From positions 2,025,980 through 2,089,979 of the forward strand of contig NZ_SJPP01000001.1 of the NCBI RefSeq assembly GCF_007860075.1: a DNA stretch of 64,000 nucleotides, in the 5' to 3' direction. Position numbers and translations under genes: made by a program. Position 1 is the first letter of the stretch, and the number at the start of each line of letters is the position of its first letter. Shown here piece after piece: positions 8,421 through 15,960 of the stretch. The notes below the pieces were generated by a model. That model saw nothing but the letters and a program-made list of their open reading frames with translations. It was not told the origin of the DNA and ran no database searches. This stretch comes from Symmachiella macrocystis. Lineage in GTDB: Bacteria > Planctomycetota > Planctomycetia > Planctomycetales > Planctomycetaceae.

Positions 8421-8744
8421 ATGAATGTACGTCAAAACTATCTCACCATAACTGCCCGTACCACCTTAATCCTCGCGGCGGCCGCGATCTTCGCTGTTGG
8501 CATTTACACCGGGCGCAATTGGAGATCAATTGACCAGCTCGTGCATTTGCGCAACGACGACCAGCAAGCAGGTTACGAATTCTCAGAGCGACTATTGGCC
8601 AAAATCAAGGCTACGCAAGAACAACGCCGCCAGAAAAACGAGCTGCTAGAAAAGAACTATAGCAAAGTGCCATTGTCCAGAGACGGTCGAACGACCGTTG
8701 CAGACTTTCCACCATGTTTCGCTTGCCTGAAAACAAGAGATTGA
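8421..8744 (+). CDS. Plus-strand small membrane protein, moron candidate
   Basis: A 107-residue protein with an N-terminal hydrophobic segment (about residues 12-29) followed by a helical, charged region (about residues 40-80) and a short Cys-containing end (FPPCFACLKTRD). The start is supported by AGGAG nine bases upstream. It is one of only two convincing plus-strand genes inside the prophage, the other being the PEP-CTERM gene, so it is probably transcribed independently in the lysogen. Topology suggests a membrane-anchored protein with a coiled-coil-like domain. No family recognised. Confidence 0.6.
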   Translation: MNVRQNYLTITARTTLILAAAAIFAVGIYTGRNWRSIDQLVHLRNDDQQAGYEFSERLLAKIKATQEQRRQKNELLEKNYSKVPLSRDGRTTVADFPPCFACLKTRD

Positions 8745-8832
8745 CAATCCTAGAAAGTCGTCTGAATCTTCAAGGACGCGGTTGCTCCTCCTGGTGAAGA
8801 GCGTAACCTAGCCCCCGGAGATTGGGCAGCGA

Positions 8833-8934
8833 TCACTTGCGGTCCTCGCCCACATACGGCCCGACCATCAGCAGCAACGCGACGAGCGCGCACAGAATCC
8901 AACTCTACCACCATTTCGGCTTGTCGGTCGTCAT
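8833..8934 (-). pseudogene. Small membrane protein split by an amber codon
   Basis: The frame starts with a GAGGTGACCC ribosome binding site and MTTDKPKWW, meets a TAG, and continues in the same frame with a clear transmembrane segment (SWILCALVALLLMVGPYV) and a charged end before a TGA. The layout of a basic Trp-rich start, one helix and an acidic tail is that of a single 33-residue membrane peptide. Either it is inactivated by the nonsense codon or it is read through. Confidence 0.45.
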
Positions 8935-8966
8935 GGGTCACCTCTGGGGCAGAATGGGGAATCCTC

Positions 8967-9188
8967 TCACCGCACCTCACACCACCAAGCCGCATACCCA
9001 TCCACGCACTCGCGAACCGTTTCCGAGCGATCGCACAGCCACCACAGCGGCGTGTAAGTGATTTTAATTATCCTGTGGATTGGTTCTGGTGTGTTGCCGA
9101 ATGCCCAAGCTCGATACGCAGGCCCGTACCCTGCGAGGTACAGCACAAACACGGCCACCGCGACGATGATGATGGTTCGGGTCTTCAT
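8967..9188 (-). CDS. Small membrane protein, family copy B
   Basis: A 73-residue protein of the same family and length as copy A: MKTRTIII start, one hydrophobic segment, then YGPAYRAWAF, TPLWWLCDRSETVRE and the end VDGYAAWWCEVR. The C-terminal ten residues are identical to copy A. A long upstream extension of this frame is open but overlaps another small gene and is not supported. Both copies lie in the same orientation, separated by a plus-strand gene and an amber-split gene, so they arose by duplication with later insertion or rearrangement. Confidence 0.7.
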   Translation of the reverse strand: MKTRTIIIVAVAVFVLYLAGYGPAYRAWAFGNTPEPIHRIIKITYTPLWWLCDRSETVRECVDGYAAWWCEVR

Positions 9189-9285
9189 TGCGCTAATTTC
9201 AAGCCAGGACACCACTAGTTTATGCCAGATCTCGCTTGGTGATTTGTGCGAGAGGGAGCAAAAAAGAAGGACCACAATGTGAAGC

Positions 9286-9528
9286 TTAGGTGTCTTCCTG
9301 AGGTTTGGCCTGAAGGCTATCCACGAGAAAATAAGCGCCGACAGAAACCAAAAGACTTGCGATGAGAATACCAAACAAGAGATTCCAATTGACTGTGTTG
9401 ATGTAGAAGGAGGCCCAGTCCCAGGAGAGATAAACGATTTCATTGTTCCGGGGCAGAAAAATAAACAACATCACAAAGACAGCAGCATTGACGAATCCAA
9501 GTCCAGATATGAACTTTCCTTTTTGCAT
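9286..9528 (-). CDS. Two-helix membrane protein
   Basis: An 80-residue protein with two strong transmembrane segments (about residues 7-24 and 47-68) joined by a loop rich in Trp, Asn and aromatic residues, and a short acidic C-terminus. The start MQKGKF is set by GGAG six bases upstream. It sits between copies B and C of the small membrane protein family. Holin-like topology is possible, but a better holin candidate lies next to the exported lysis-type genes near 15.7 kb. Confidence 0.6.
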   Translation of the reverse strand: MQKGKFISGLGFVNAAVFVMLFIFLPRNNEIVYLSWDWASFYINTVNWNLLFGILIASLLVSVGAYFLVDSLQAKPQEDT

Positions 9529-9645
9529 CGAAATCTCCACGGTATTGGGGCGAGCTGCAAACTAGTAGCGCCAAGTTTCCCATAAAATGGCGAACCATTC
9601 AATTAGAATCAAAATCAGGTCGTGCCCTAATTTGAAATGGTTCTC

Positions 9646-9750
9646 TCACCGGCCGGGTTCGTAGACATAATTGTTGCCCAGAAAACCATCCGCAGCCAAA
9701 TAACCCACGAACGCGGCCACCGTTGCGATGATGATGGTGCGGGTTTTCAT
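9646..9750 (-). CDS. Small membrane protein, shortened copy C
   Basis: A 34-residue frame whose first 20 residues (MKTRTIIIATVAAFVGYLAA) align with the membrane anchor of copies A and B. It then diverges and stops before the conserved Trp/Cys part. GGAG lies just before the ATG. It is either a degraded third copy or a stand-alone membrane peptide. Confidence 0.5.
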   Translation of the reverse strand: MKTRTIIIATVAAFVGYLAADGFLGNNYVYEPGR

Positions 9751-9972
9751 TGCTCCAGCGTAGCATTGCCGGCGTCCGTAAAGCAACAAAAGCGGCCCGG
9801 ATCTGCCCCAATCCGAGCCGCTCGCGAGCGAAGCCATTAGCAGGCACACCCCGCCCACTGGTAAATCAGGTTTTGCGCGCGGAAACGACATTTCTGCGGG
9901 ACGAATTCTAAAACTTTCCCAAAAAACTGCCGTTGCGAACCGCTGGCTGCGTTGTATTTCTACCGCCCCACG

Positions 9973-10332
9973 TCAATCTGCGTAAACTTTCACGACCAAC
10001 CGCCGTCCATCGACCGGAAATGTCTCCTCTTTACCCTCCCCGTCTATCGCGACAAAGTATCCAAAGAATCGCCCGGCCGTATCCACATCCGCCGCGATAA
10101 ACTCCTTGGAAACCAACCCGTTCTCAGCATCCGTCACCGTCACGCCCGTATCGGATTGTTCCACGACAGCCACGCCGGCGGAATTCACCATATAGAATTC
10201 CACAGTTAGGCCCGATAGGTCAATTGGCGTGCCGCCCTTTTCGGGATACAAGCGCACCAACAACGGCGCGCGAGTATCCCCCACGTGAACATGGTGCAAG
10301 ATTTCCTCAACGTTAGCGTACTCACCCGCCAC
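9973..10332 (-). CDS. BppU-like baseplate/fibre protein
   Basis: A 119-residue protein resembling the N-terminal domain of phage baseplate upper proteins: RAPLLVRLYPEKGGTPIDLS followed by GLTVEFYMVN and a later DVDTAGRFFGYFVA, a beta-rich layout usual for BppU/DUF2479-type domains. These act in the virion as adaptors between tail tip and receptor-binding parts. Start choice is uncertain: the GTG at 10332 is preceded by a G-run, TTG at 10356 is possible, and ATG at 10404 would overlap the upstream gene by 34 bases. It is the last gene of the long minus-strand late operon. Confidence 0.65.
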   Translation of the reverse strand: MAGEYANVEEILHHVHVGDTRAPLLVRLYPEKGGTPIDLSGLTVEFYMVNSAGVAVVEQSDTGVTVTDAENGLVSKEFIAADVDTAGRFFGYFVAIDGEGKEETFPVDGRRLVVKVYAD

Positions 10333-10370
10333 AGTTCCGCCCCCCGATTCGAACAACCGCCCGCCGCGGA

Positions 10371-10802
10371 TTAGAAGTAAAGCACCTTGTCCGTTGCATG
10401 CCACTGGACTAGGAAATCGTTTCCGTCCGGTGTCCCCGGCTTTTCGATAAACGCAACCGGAATCGAGGCCGCATCATTCGTGACAAATTTCATCAACAGG
10501 AACCCGGCAATACCCCGCGTGCCGACACCGAGCGCCGTGTATGTCACATCGGCCCAATCGATTTCTAGCCGACCGTTGGCCGCATCCTTTGCGACCGCCA
10601 CGCCGGACAACGTTTTCCGTTCGTAATTCGCCCCGTCGAACTCATCGAGATCGGTAAAATCTCCGACAAAATCCATGCCGTTATTTTCAGTGTCAACCGT
10701 CGTGTCGGTCATCACCGCAACTAGGTGAAATGTATCGTTCGGAAAATCAATCTCCGCCTCCGCCATTGCCCGCTTGAACTCCAGATATACCACGCTCGCC
10801 AT
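10371..10802 (-). CDS. Phage structural protein, tail-fibre region
   Basis: A 143-residue protein (MASVVYLEFKRAMAEAEIDF) with a beta-strand-rich, acidic sequence and a conserved-looking end (FLVQWHATDKVLYF). It looks like the small decoration or tail-accessory proteins encoded among siphovirus tail-fibre genes. I recognise no precise family. It sits between the repeat-bearing fibre gene and the BppU-like gene with short gaps, in one transcription unit. Confidence 0.6.
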   Translation of the reverse strand: MASVVYLEFKRAMAEAEIDFPNDTFHLVAVMTDTTVDTENNGMDFVGDFTDLDEFDGANYERKTLSGVAVAKDAANGRLEIDWADVTYTALGVGTRGIAGFLLMKFVTNDAASIPVAFIEKPGTPDGNDFLVQWHATDKVLYF

Positions 10803-10820
10803 CAGCCGCCCCCATCTATA

Positions 10821-12506
10821 TTAATGAACACCGCGGAGCGCCACAGCGGCCGCCCGCGTCCCGTATACTTTTCGCGGCACCACCCCAGCCCCGCGCATCT
10901 CAACAGCACCACGCCGGCCGCCACGCACGCGCCGCGGTATCGTCAGCCGCACCGCTGACGGACCGGACAACACCGGATCACCAACGCCCCACTCCGCGCC
11001 TGCAGCTGGAGCAGTTACGCCACCACCCTGACCAACGGCACCCACGCCCCAGACTGCACCCACCGCCGCTGGCTTTGCTTCAATCGTCGCCGTCGGATCA
11101 CCCACGCCGAACGCAACACCGGCCGCCGACAGCTTTGCCTTAATCGACAACGACGGATCACCAGCGCCGAACTCCGCGCCAACGGCCGATACGAAACCAG
11201 CTCCGGACAAGTCAGGATCACCCGCGGCCCACTCCGCCCCAGTTGAGGCCGGCTTTGCCACAATCACCGCCGATGCAGCACCGACACCGAACGCAGCACC
11301 AACCGCCGCCGGCTTGACCGCGACGCCCGCGGAAGGAACACCGGCACCGATCACCGCGCCGGCCGCCGCCGGCTTAATCGCGACGCCCGCGGAAGGAACG
11401 CCCGCGCCGATCACAGCGCCCACGCCGGCCGGCTTCGAAACGATCCCCAATGAGGGAGCGCCCGCGCCGAACGCAGCGCCCACCGCGTCCGGCTCAACTA
11501 CAACATCCGCCCCGCCGGCCGAAACGTATTGATCCGCGCCAATGTCCCAAGTATCACCGGCATCATCGACATCATAGCCGTCGATATCGTACTGCACGCC
11601 CGGCGGAGTTGTTAAGAGATCCGCACCAGCCCCCACCGCATCCGCGTCAGAAACTAAATGTAAATCTTCGCTGCCGTCCACGATCGAAACGAATTGATCC
11701 GCAATCGTAACGCCCGTAACGCTATTGGTCCCCGGCGCCGTCCCGTCCGAATCCATGTTATAATCACGGTCCGGATCATCCGTTGCGGTTGGCGTGAACT
11801 CATACACAGACCCGGAATGCGAACCGCCCGTATAACAGCCCAGCCCGATACTATTTTGACAGCTCCCTAACGTTGGATGGATATTGTATAGAATCGCGTC
11901 ACCGTGCCCGCCTGAGCGGGTCATGTGGTACGCTGTGCAGGCAAAGACGCCAACTTTATCATCACCGCTTGAGAACATGGCGCACGCTGCACCGGTACTG
12001 ACCGCGTATGTAAAACGCCATGCCATGCAACGAATGAACGTTGATTGCCGGTCTGACGGACCACTAAACACCGCGCCGTTTAGGCTCGAATCGTGATGAT
12101 GCGCGATGCAGCGCTGGAAGGATTGAGCGTAGAGTGTATTTGTATGCCGCCCTATTTGCATCGGTGAGTAATTGGTCGTCGTCTTGTAACCGTTGCCGTC
12201 AAACTCAATGCCGATGCAATGGCAATTTTCCCGGTCCAGCATGATCCGCGCGGAATCATCCGCAGACCGCATAAAACGCACGCCAGTTCCGGCCGTCCCG
12301 TCATGCTCGTGACCATCGGCCGCCCGTATCGTTATTGTGGCCGGAACGCCGCTATCAATGACCGCAACCTCATCGAAAGCCGAGTCATTGTATAACTCGC
12401 CGATTGCATGATCGGCCGCCGTTGCCGCTCCGCCGGCCGCATTCCACAGCGTAACGGTTGAGTAGTCGCGCCCGTCCGTTCCGATGCTCTTGATAACGTC
12501 AGCCAT
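10821..12506 (-). CDS. Tail fibre/receptor-binding protein with 20-residue repeats
   Basis: A 561-residue protein. The first 320 residues resemble a parallel beta-helix domain of the sort found in tailspikes and in right-handed beta-helix proteins, ending in GDTWDIGADQYV, a pattern common at the end of such domains. Residues about 337-517 are nine tandem repeats of 20 residues of the form KPAAVGAxFGxGxPSxxIxA, Gly/Ala/Val-rich and likely to form a fibrous stalk. The final 45 residues are basic (RRVRGGRRG). The ATG overlaps the stop of the upstream gene by one base (TAATG). Role in host attachment is inferred from position in the tail-fibre end of the late operon. Confidence 0.7.
   Translation of the reverse strand: MADVIKSIGTDGRDYSTVTLWNAAGGAATAADHAIGELYNDSAFDEVAVIDSGVPATITIRAADGHEHDGTAGTGVRFMRSADDSARIMLDRENCHCIGIEFDGNGYKTTTNYSPMQIGRHTNTLYAQSFQRCIAHHHDSSLNGAVFSGPSDRQSTFIRCMAWRFTYAVSTGAACAMFSSGDDKVGVFACTAYHMTRSGGHGDAILYNIHPTLGSCQNSIGLGCYTGGSHSGSVYEFTPTATDDPDRDYNMDSDGTAPGTNSVTGVTIADQFVSIVDGSEDLHLVSDADAVGAGADLLTTPPGVQYDIDGYDVDDAGDTWDIGADQYVSAGGADVVVEPDAVGAAFGAGAPSLGIVSKPAGVGAVIGAGVPSAGVAIKPAAAGAVIGAGVPSAGVAVKPAAVGAAFGVGAASAVIVAKPASTGAEWAAGDPDLSGAGFVSAVGAEFGAGDPSLSIKAKLSAAGVAFGVGDPTATIEAKPAAVGAVWGVGAVGQGGGVTAPAAGAEWGVGDPVLSGPSAVRLTIPRRVRGGRRGAVEMRGAGVVPRKVYGTRAAAVALRGVH
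10955..11494 (-). repeat. Nine tandem 60-bp repeats in the fibre gene
   Basis: Degenerate 60-bp units encode 20-residue repeats (xPAAVGAxxGxGxPSxxIxx) within the fibre gene. Neighbouring units near 11320-11440 are most alike, so copy number may change by slippage or recombination. Confidence 0.8.
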
Positions 12507-13225
12507 TATTGACGAACCCTCAGGAACGTTGCGCGCGTGAATTGCCGTTGCCGTCTTATGTCGACCTCGCGCGTTTTATTCCGCACGTCGTCAACCTCTT
12601 GACCAGTCAAGCCGAGATCGTCAGCTATACGGACGAAATTGCATCGCTTGGATATCACTTGGCCCTTTGCGCCCAACTGAGGCGCCTGCAGCTCCACCCG
12701 CTCCGGCTCCGACATATCGTCGACCGTTACAACCAAATGCTCCCGCTTATCGGCCGGAGTAAACGGCCACTCCGTATGATCCGCCTCGCGCTCATTGCTA
12801 TCGGTTTCGATATCACCCCACACGCCATCAAAAGCACTATGGCTAAAATCCCAACTTCCGCCGTACCAGAACTCGCGCCCAGTGAGACCGAAAATCAGAT
12901 TGTCAGCTTTGCGGAGGCGCCGCCGCAAATACTGCCGTACATCCATAGGCATTTCTTCGGCATTGTCACGGCCGCGGCTTCGCAGATCCTTCCGCAGAAC
13001 CACACCCGCGGAAACCCGCTCAAAACGATACTGCCGGACCCGCTGCATATATTTCCTAAGAAGACAGTTAGTCGGCAAAAGGCCCTCACGCGTCCGCCGC
13101 ATCTTGCCGACGCCGCAAATGTTTTCTGCATGAACGCGACGGATACCCAGGCGGGAAAAACCTTGTAAGGTATCCCCGTCTAGGTATCCGTCGAAATCGT
13201 CAACCTTGATCGCAATTTCAGCCAC
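12506..13225 (-). CDS. Phage protein of unknown function, tail-fibre cluster
   Basis: A 239-residue protein starting MAEIAIKVDDFDGYLDGDTL. It is hydrophilic, rich in Arg and Asp/Glu, with a Trp/Phe-rich middle (REFWYGGSWDFSHSAFDGVW). I do not recognise a family. It shares one base with the downstream fibre gene (TAATG) and follows the thioredoxin-like gene by 15 bases, so it is part of the same operon. The size and position would suit a fibre chaperone or tail-tip component; this is conjecture. Confidence 0.55.
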   Translation of the reverse strand: MAEIAIKVDDFDGYLDGDTLQGFSRLGIRRVHAENICGVGKMRRTREGLLPTNCLLRKYMQRVRQYRFERVSAGVVLRKDLRSRGRDNAEEMPMDVRQYLRRRLRKADNLIFGLTGREFWYGGSWDFSHSAFDGVWGDIETDSNEREADHTEWPFTPADKREHLVVTVDDMSEPERVELQAPQLGAKGQVISKRCNFVRIADDLGLTGQEVDDVRNKTREVDIRRQRQFTRATFLRVRQ

Positions 13226-13240
13226 AACAGCCCCTTGCCT

Positions 13241-13759
13241 CTACCTGCGAACGTCCGCCATTACGCCGGCCGCCGGCTTAGCCCTTTGCAGTTCCGCCAG
13301 TTGCTCCGCAGATGCAGCGCCGTTGAGGCGGCCCAGTTCATTACCGGAAGAATCGACCGCGATAAAACAAGGCAACGCCTGGACACCGTAACGCCTCACA
13401 ATATCCGGCCGCTTATCTACGTCGATCAATTCCACATGCGCGCCCGGATCGTTATAGGCAATACGCCATTCTGCCCTTTTCATGCGCTCGCCTTGCGTCG
13501 ACACCCACGCCTTGCACGGACCGCACCAGGACGCCGTAAAGGCCAGCAACCGCCGCGACTGAGTAACAGCCCTTGATTGCTCCGCTCTATCAGGAACGCC
13601 CGTTTTCGGCCCCACGACATCGAACCGCAACGCATGCGAAGAAACGACCGGAGGCCGGCCGACCATCTGAAAACACAGCTCACCTGCCAGCGCAGAACCG
13701 CAGACATAAAACACACACAGACACAACGCCAAAACCACACCGAGAAAACCCCGCCTCAT
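13241..13759 (-). CDS. Exported thioredoxin-like protein
   Basis: A 172-residue protein with a signal peptide or anchor (residues 1-25, cleavage possible after GSALA) and a thioredoxin fold: LLAFTASWCGPCKAW with the CGPC active site at residues 79-82, a later cis-Pro segment (QALPCFIAVD) and a GRLNGAASAEQL end. It should act as a disulfide reductase or isomerase outside the cytoplasmic membrane. The start overlaps the stop of the papain-like gene (ATGA), so the two are translationally coupled. An exported redox protein in a phage late operon is unusual; it may mature disulfides in, or switch, the exported cysteine peptidase upstream. Confidence 0.85.
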   Translation of the reverse strand: MRRGFLGVVLALCLCVFYVCGSALAGELCFQMVGRPPVVSSHALRFDVVGPKTGVPDRAEQSRAVTQSRRLLAFTASWCGPCKAWVSTQGERMKRAEWRIAYNDPGAHVELIDVDKRPDIVRRYGVQALPCFIAVDSSGNELGRLNGAASAEQLAELQRAKPAAGVMADVRR

Positions 13760-14778
13760 CGATCAGCCCCCACAATATGAAAGTCTAACTCCCTTGCCGG
13801 AAACCCGCGGAATCCAGAAAACGCAAAGGAGTCTCCCTGCCTCGTGATATAGTCGACATCACCCGCGCGGATCCAAAACCCGCCCGGCGGCTCCCCATCA
13901 ATCGGCGCCGGATGAATCGAAGGCCCCCAGCTATTGAGGACATAAAACAACGGCTCCGATCCGCTGCCGTCATACCCAACAATGCACATTTGATGATTCC
14001 ACGACCCGGACCGCTTAAACACGATGCGCCCGTGTTTATTGCTCAAGCCCCGGTCATGCCGTCCGCCCCAGTTTGAGGCAATCGTCACCGGATAGCCGTT
14101 GCAAACCGAGTCGCGCACGTCATCGGCCGAATGCACGGCCGCCACCGTCTCCACCGGGAACCGCTGCCCCTCCCGGACAAATTCGTCCGGCGGCCCCGGC
14201 CTACGCCCCCACTTGCGCGCCACGCTGCCAGAATAGCCCGGTACGCCTTCAAAATCAGAACGCAAAACCCCGTATTTCCGCAAGCCCTCCGCGGCCCACG
14301 CACCAACGGAACCATCACTATTCCCTAGCCGACCATTCCCGACCAGGACGCGCGAAACGCCGTAGATATATGGAGGGTATGCCGGGTGGAACTCCGCCGG
14401 CGGACCGCGCGCCAATTGGACAGCCTGCAAATAGTTCACAGCGTTTGCAGCGCCCCAGCTCACGCAATCACCGACCTGTTGCGGCACGTTGGGAAAATGC
14501 TCGCCACCGTTGACCGCTTTTGAAAACTTCCACAGCCGCACGTCAGACGTTTCGTTATCGCCATCGGCCCCGGCAATCATAAACTCCGGCATACCTTTGA
14601 CGATGCCGGCCGCCTCCGCCACCGCCTCCGGACCGGCCCAACCGTAACGCTCCGCCTCCGGAGTCACGCCCGGCCCTTGCAACGAAAAGGCCAGGCCAAA
14701 ACCGGACATCACAACCGCGGCAACAATCGCCACCCGCCAAGGCCAGGTAAACCGCCGCCGTTTTTTGCAATCGTCCAC
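13756..14778 (-). CDS. Papain-like (C1 family) cysteine peptidase, membrane-anchored
   Basis: A 340-residue protein with a basic N-terminus and one hydrophobic segment (residues 15-33, likely signal anchor or cleaved signal), then a papain-type fold. The catalytic Cys is in QQVGDCVSWGAANAVNYLQ (Cys105 preceded by Gln for the oxyanion hole), His in SWNHQMCIVGYD and Asn in YVLNSWGPS, in the C-H-N order of family C1. It starts with a GTG that overlaps the stop of the PKD gene (TAGTG). It lies beside the holin candidate, in the slot where siphoviruses often keep an endolysin, so a lytic or spanin-like protein-cutting role is possible, but no peptidoglycan-binding domain is visible. Confidence 0.85.
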   Translation of the reverse strand: MDDCKKRRRFTWPWRVAIVAAVVMSGFGLAFSLQGPGVTPEAERYGWAGPEAVAEAAGIVKGMPEFMIAGADGDNETSDVRLWKFSKAVNGGEHFPNVPQQVGDCVSWGAANAVNYLQAVQLARGPPAEFHPAYPPYIYGVSRVLVGNGRLGNSDGSVGAWAAEGLRKYGVLRSDFEGVPGYSGSVARKWGRRPGPPDEFVREGQRFPVETVAAVHSADDVRDSVCNGYPVTIASNWGGRHDRGLSNKHGRIVFKRSGSWNHQMCIVGYDGSGSEPLFYVLNSWGPSIHPAPIDGEPPGGFWIRAGDVDYITRQGDSFAFSGFRGFPARELDFHIVGADR

Positions 14779-15518
14779 TATTTCACCGCCTTCATTCCGC
14801 CGGCAACTTCCAAGGCCAGCGCAGCCCAATCACCAGGCCCCTTGAGCATGCCCGACATATAAATTGTCCGCAGACGCTCGCCGATGGTCTGCCCCCAGCC
14901 GACCCACAACGGAACCGATGCACCTAGCGCCTGGTTGTTTGAGGACAGAACAGCATCAAGGATTTCTTGATCACCGCGCAACGTCCCCGCCGCAATCGCG
15001 GCCGCCACGCCTTCCAACCCGGAAGCAATCGCCGCAGACTCCGCCGCCCGGTTTGGCGATTGCACCAACTGAGCAGCATCGTAGGCCACCCGCGCAATCC
15101 CGAACCGATCCGGCGCCGGACCTGGAGGAGACGGCGGAACAGGCACCGGAGGGGACGGCCCGGGTGGAACCGGCGGCCCCGTATCGTCCAACACGTCGAC
15201 AGTCCACCGAGCCAGGGAAACACCGGCCGCGTTACTGACCGCCAAGAACACCGTATAGCGCCCGGTCACAGAACAGACCACGCACCGCCGGCCGCCGTCT
15301 ACAATTTCAATCGTCGGCATTTCCCCCGGCAGCTCCGGAGAAACTTGCCACGCGAAACAATCACCCACTGAGCCGGACGCATCCAATATCAAGATATCCC
15401 CGGCACTGCCCTCCGTCGGCCCCACAATCACAGCACTCACAGACTCAGCCCGCATCATCACCCAGCCGAACAAAACGACCGACAAGGACAACACAGCGCC
15501 CCAGATTCCCGCCCTCAT
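14778..15518 (-). CDS. Exported PKD-like domain protein with Pro-rich linker
   Basis: A 246-residue protein with an N-terminal signal or anchor (residues 5-28), an Ig/PKD-like domain (about residues 30-110, with GDILILDASGS and later GRYTVFLAVSNAAG), a Pro/Gly/Ser/Val linker (PPVPPGPSPPVPVPPSPPGP) and a helical C-terminal domain of 110 residues. PKD domains mediate binding to proteins or polysaccharides outside the cell. It lies between the holin candidate and the papain-like peptidase and overlaps the latter. It may be a cell-envelope adaptor of the lysis or exclusion set; function is unproven. Confidence 0.75.
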   Translation of the reverse strand: MRAGIWGAVLSLSVVLFGWVMMRAESVSAVIVGPTEGSAGDILILDASGSVGDCFAWQVSPELPGEMPTIEIVDGGRRCVVCSVTGRYTVFLAVSNAAGVSLARWTVDVLDDTGPPVPPGPSPPVPVPPSPPGPAPDRFGIARVAYDAAQLVQSPNRAAESAAIASGLEGVAAAIAAGTLRGDQEILDAVLSSNNQALGASVPLWVGWGQTIGERLRTIYMSGMLKGPGDWAALALEVAGGMKAVK

Positions 15519-15576
15519 ATCCGCCCCCGTTCATTGACCACACAAACACCACCGCCAACACAACCGCCGCCGCGTT

Positions 15577-15837
15577 TTACTTCCGCTTTGCTAGCCAGTT
15601 TTTGAAAAACTGCACGCCTATATCCAGCACGAACAACAGCACCGGCAAAGAGATTGCCGTTTTCGCCGTTGCCTTATCGGCAACAGACGTAACCACGTCG
15701 TCAGAGACAGACCCGACAACGTTCAAAGACTCCGGATCAACCGGCAGGCCGAACGCATTCACCAAGTAAGCCAGCACCGCCACGATGCCGGCATAACCGG
15801 CCCGCTTGAAAATTGCGATCAATTCGTTTTGCGACAT
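15577..15837 (-). CDS. Small membrane protein, holin candidate
   Basis: An 86-residue protein from the ATG at 15837, preceded by GGGGG six bases upstream. It has two hydrophobic segments (about residues 12-30 and 62-78), an acidic Val/Asp-rich loop between them and a basic end NWLAKRK, a typical class II holin layout. The frame is open further to a TTG at 15948 and that extension adds a third hydrophobic segment (AAAWLCLLLVPLMWW), which would give a class I-like three-helix form; two starts with different topologies are a known holin/antiholin trick. Context next to exported enzymes supports lysis timing, but this is not proven. Confidence 0.6.
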   Translation of the reverse strand: MSQNELIAIFKRAGYAGIVAVLAYLVNAFGLPVDPESLNVVGSVSDDVVTSVADKATAKTAISLPVLLFVLDIGVQFFKNWLAKRK

Positions 15838-15960
15838 CTCAAACCCCCACCACATCAAAGGAACCAACAACAGACACAGCCAGGCCGCAGCTATACCACA
15901 CGCCCCCCACGCACCCGCCAAACAACGCGCGAAGATTCCCGGAAACAATCCGGAAACGCA

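Noticed and set aside
8967-9443. 158-residue form of small membrane protein copy B
   Set aside because: Copies A and C align only from MKTRT; the extra 85 residues overlap the 80-residue membrane gene and read as a shadow.
10955-11494. 60-bp repeats as a possible CRISPR array
   Set aside because: Repeats are contiguous, degenerate and in frame with a protein; there are no unique spacers and no cas genes.
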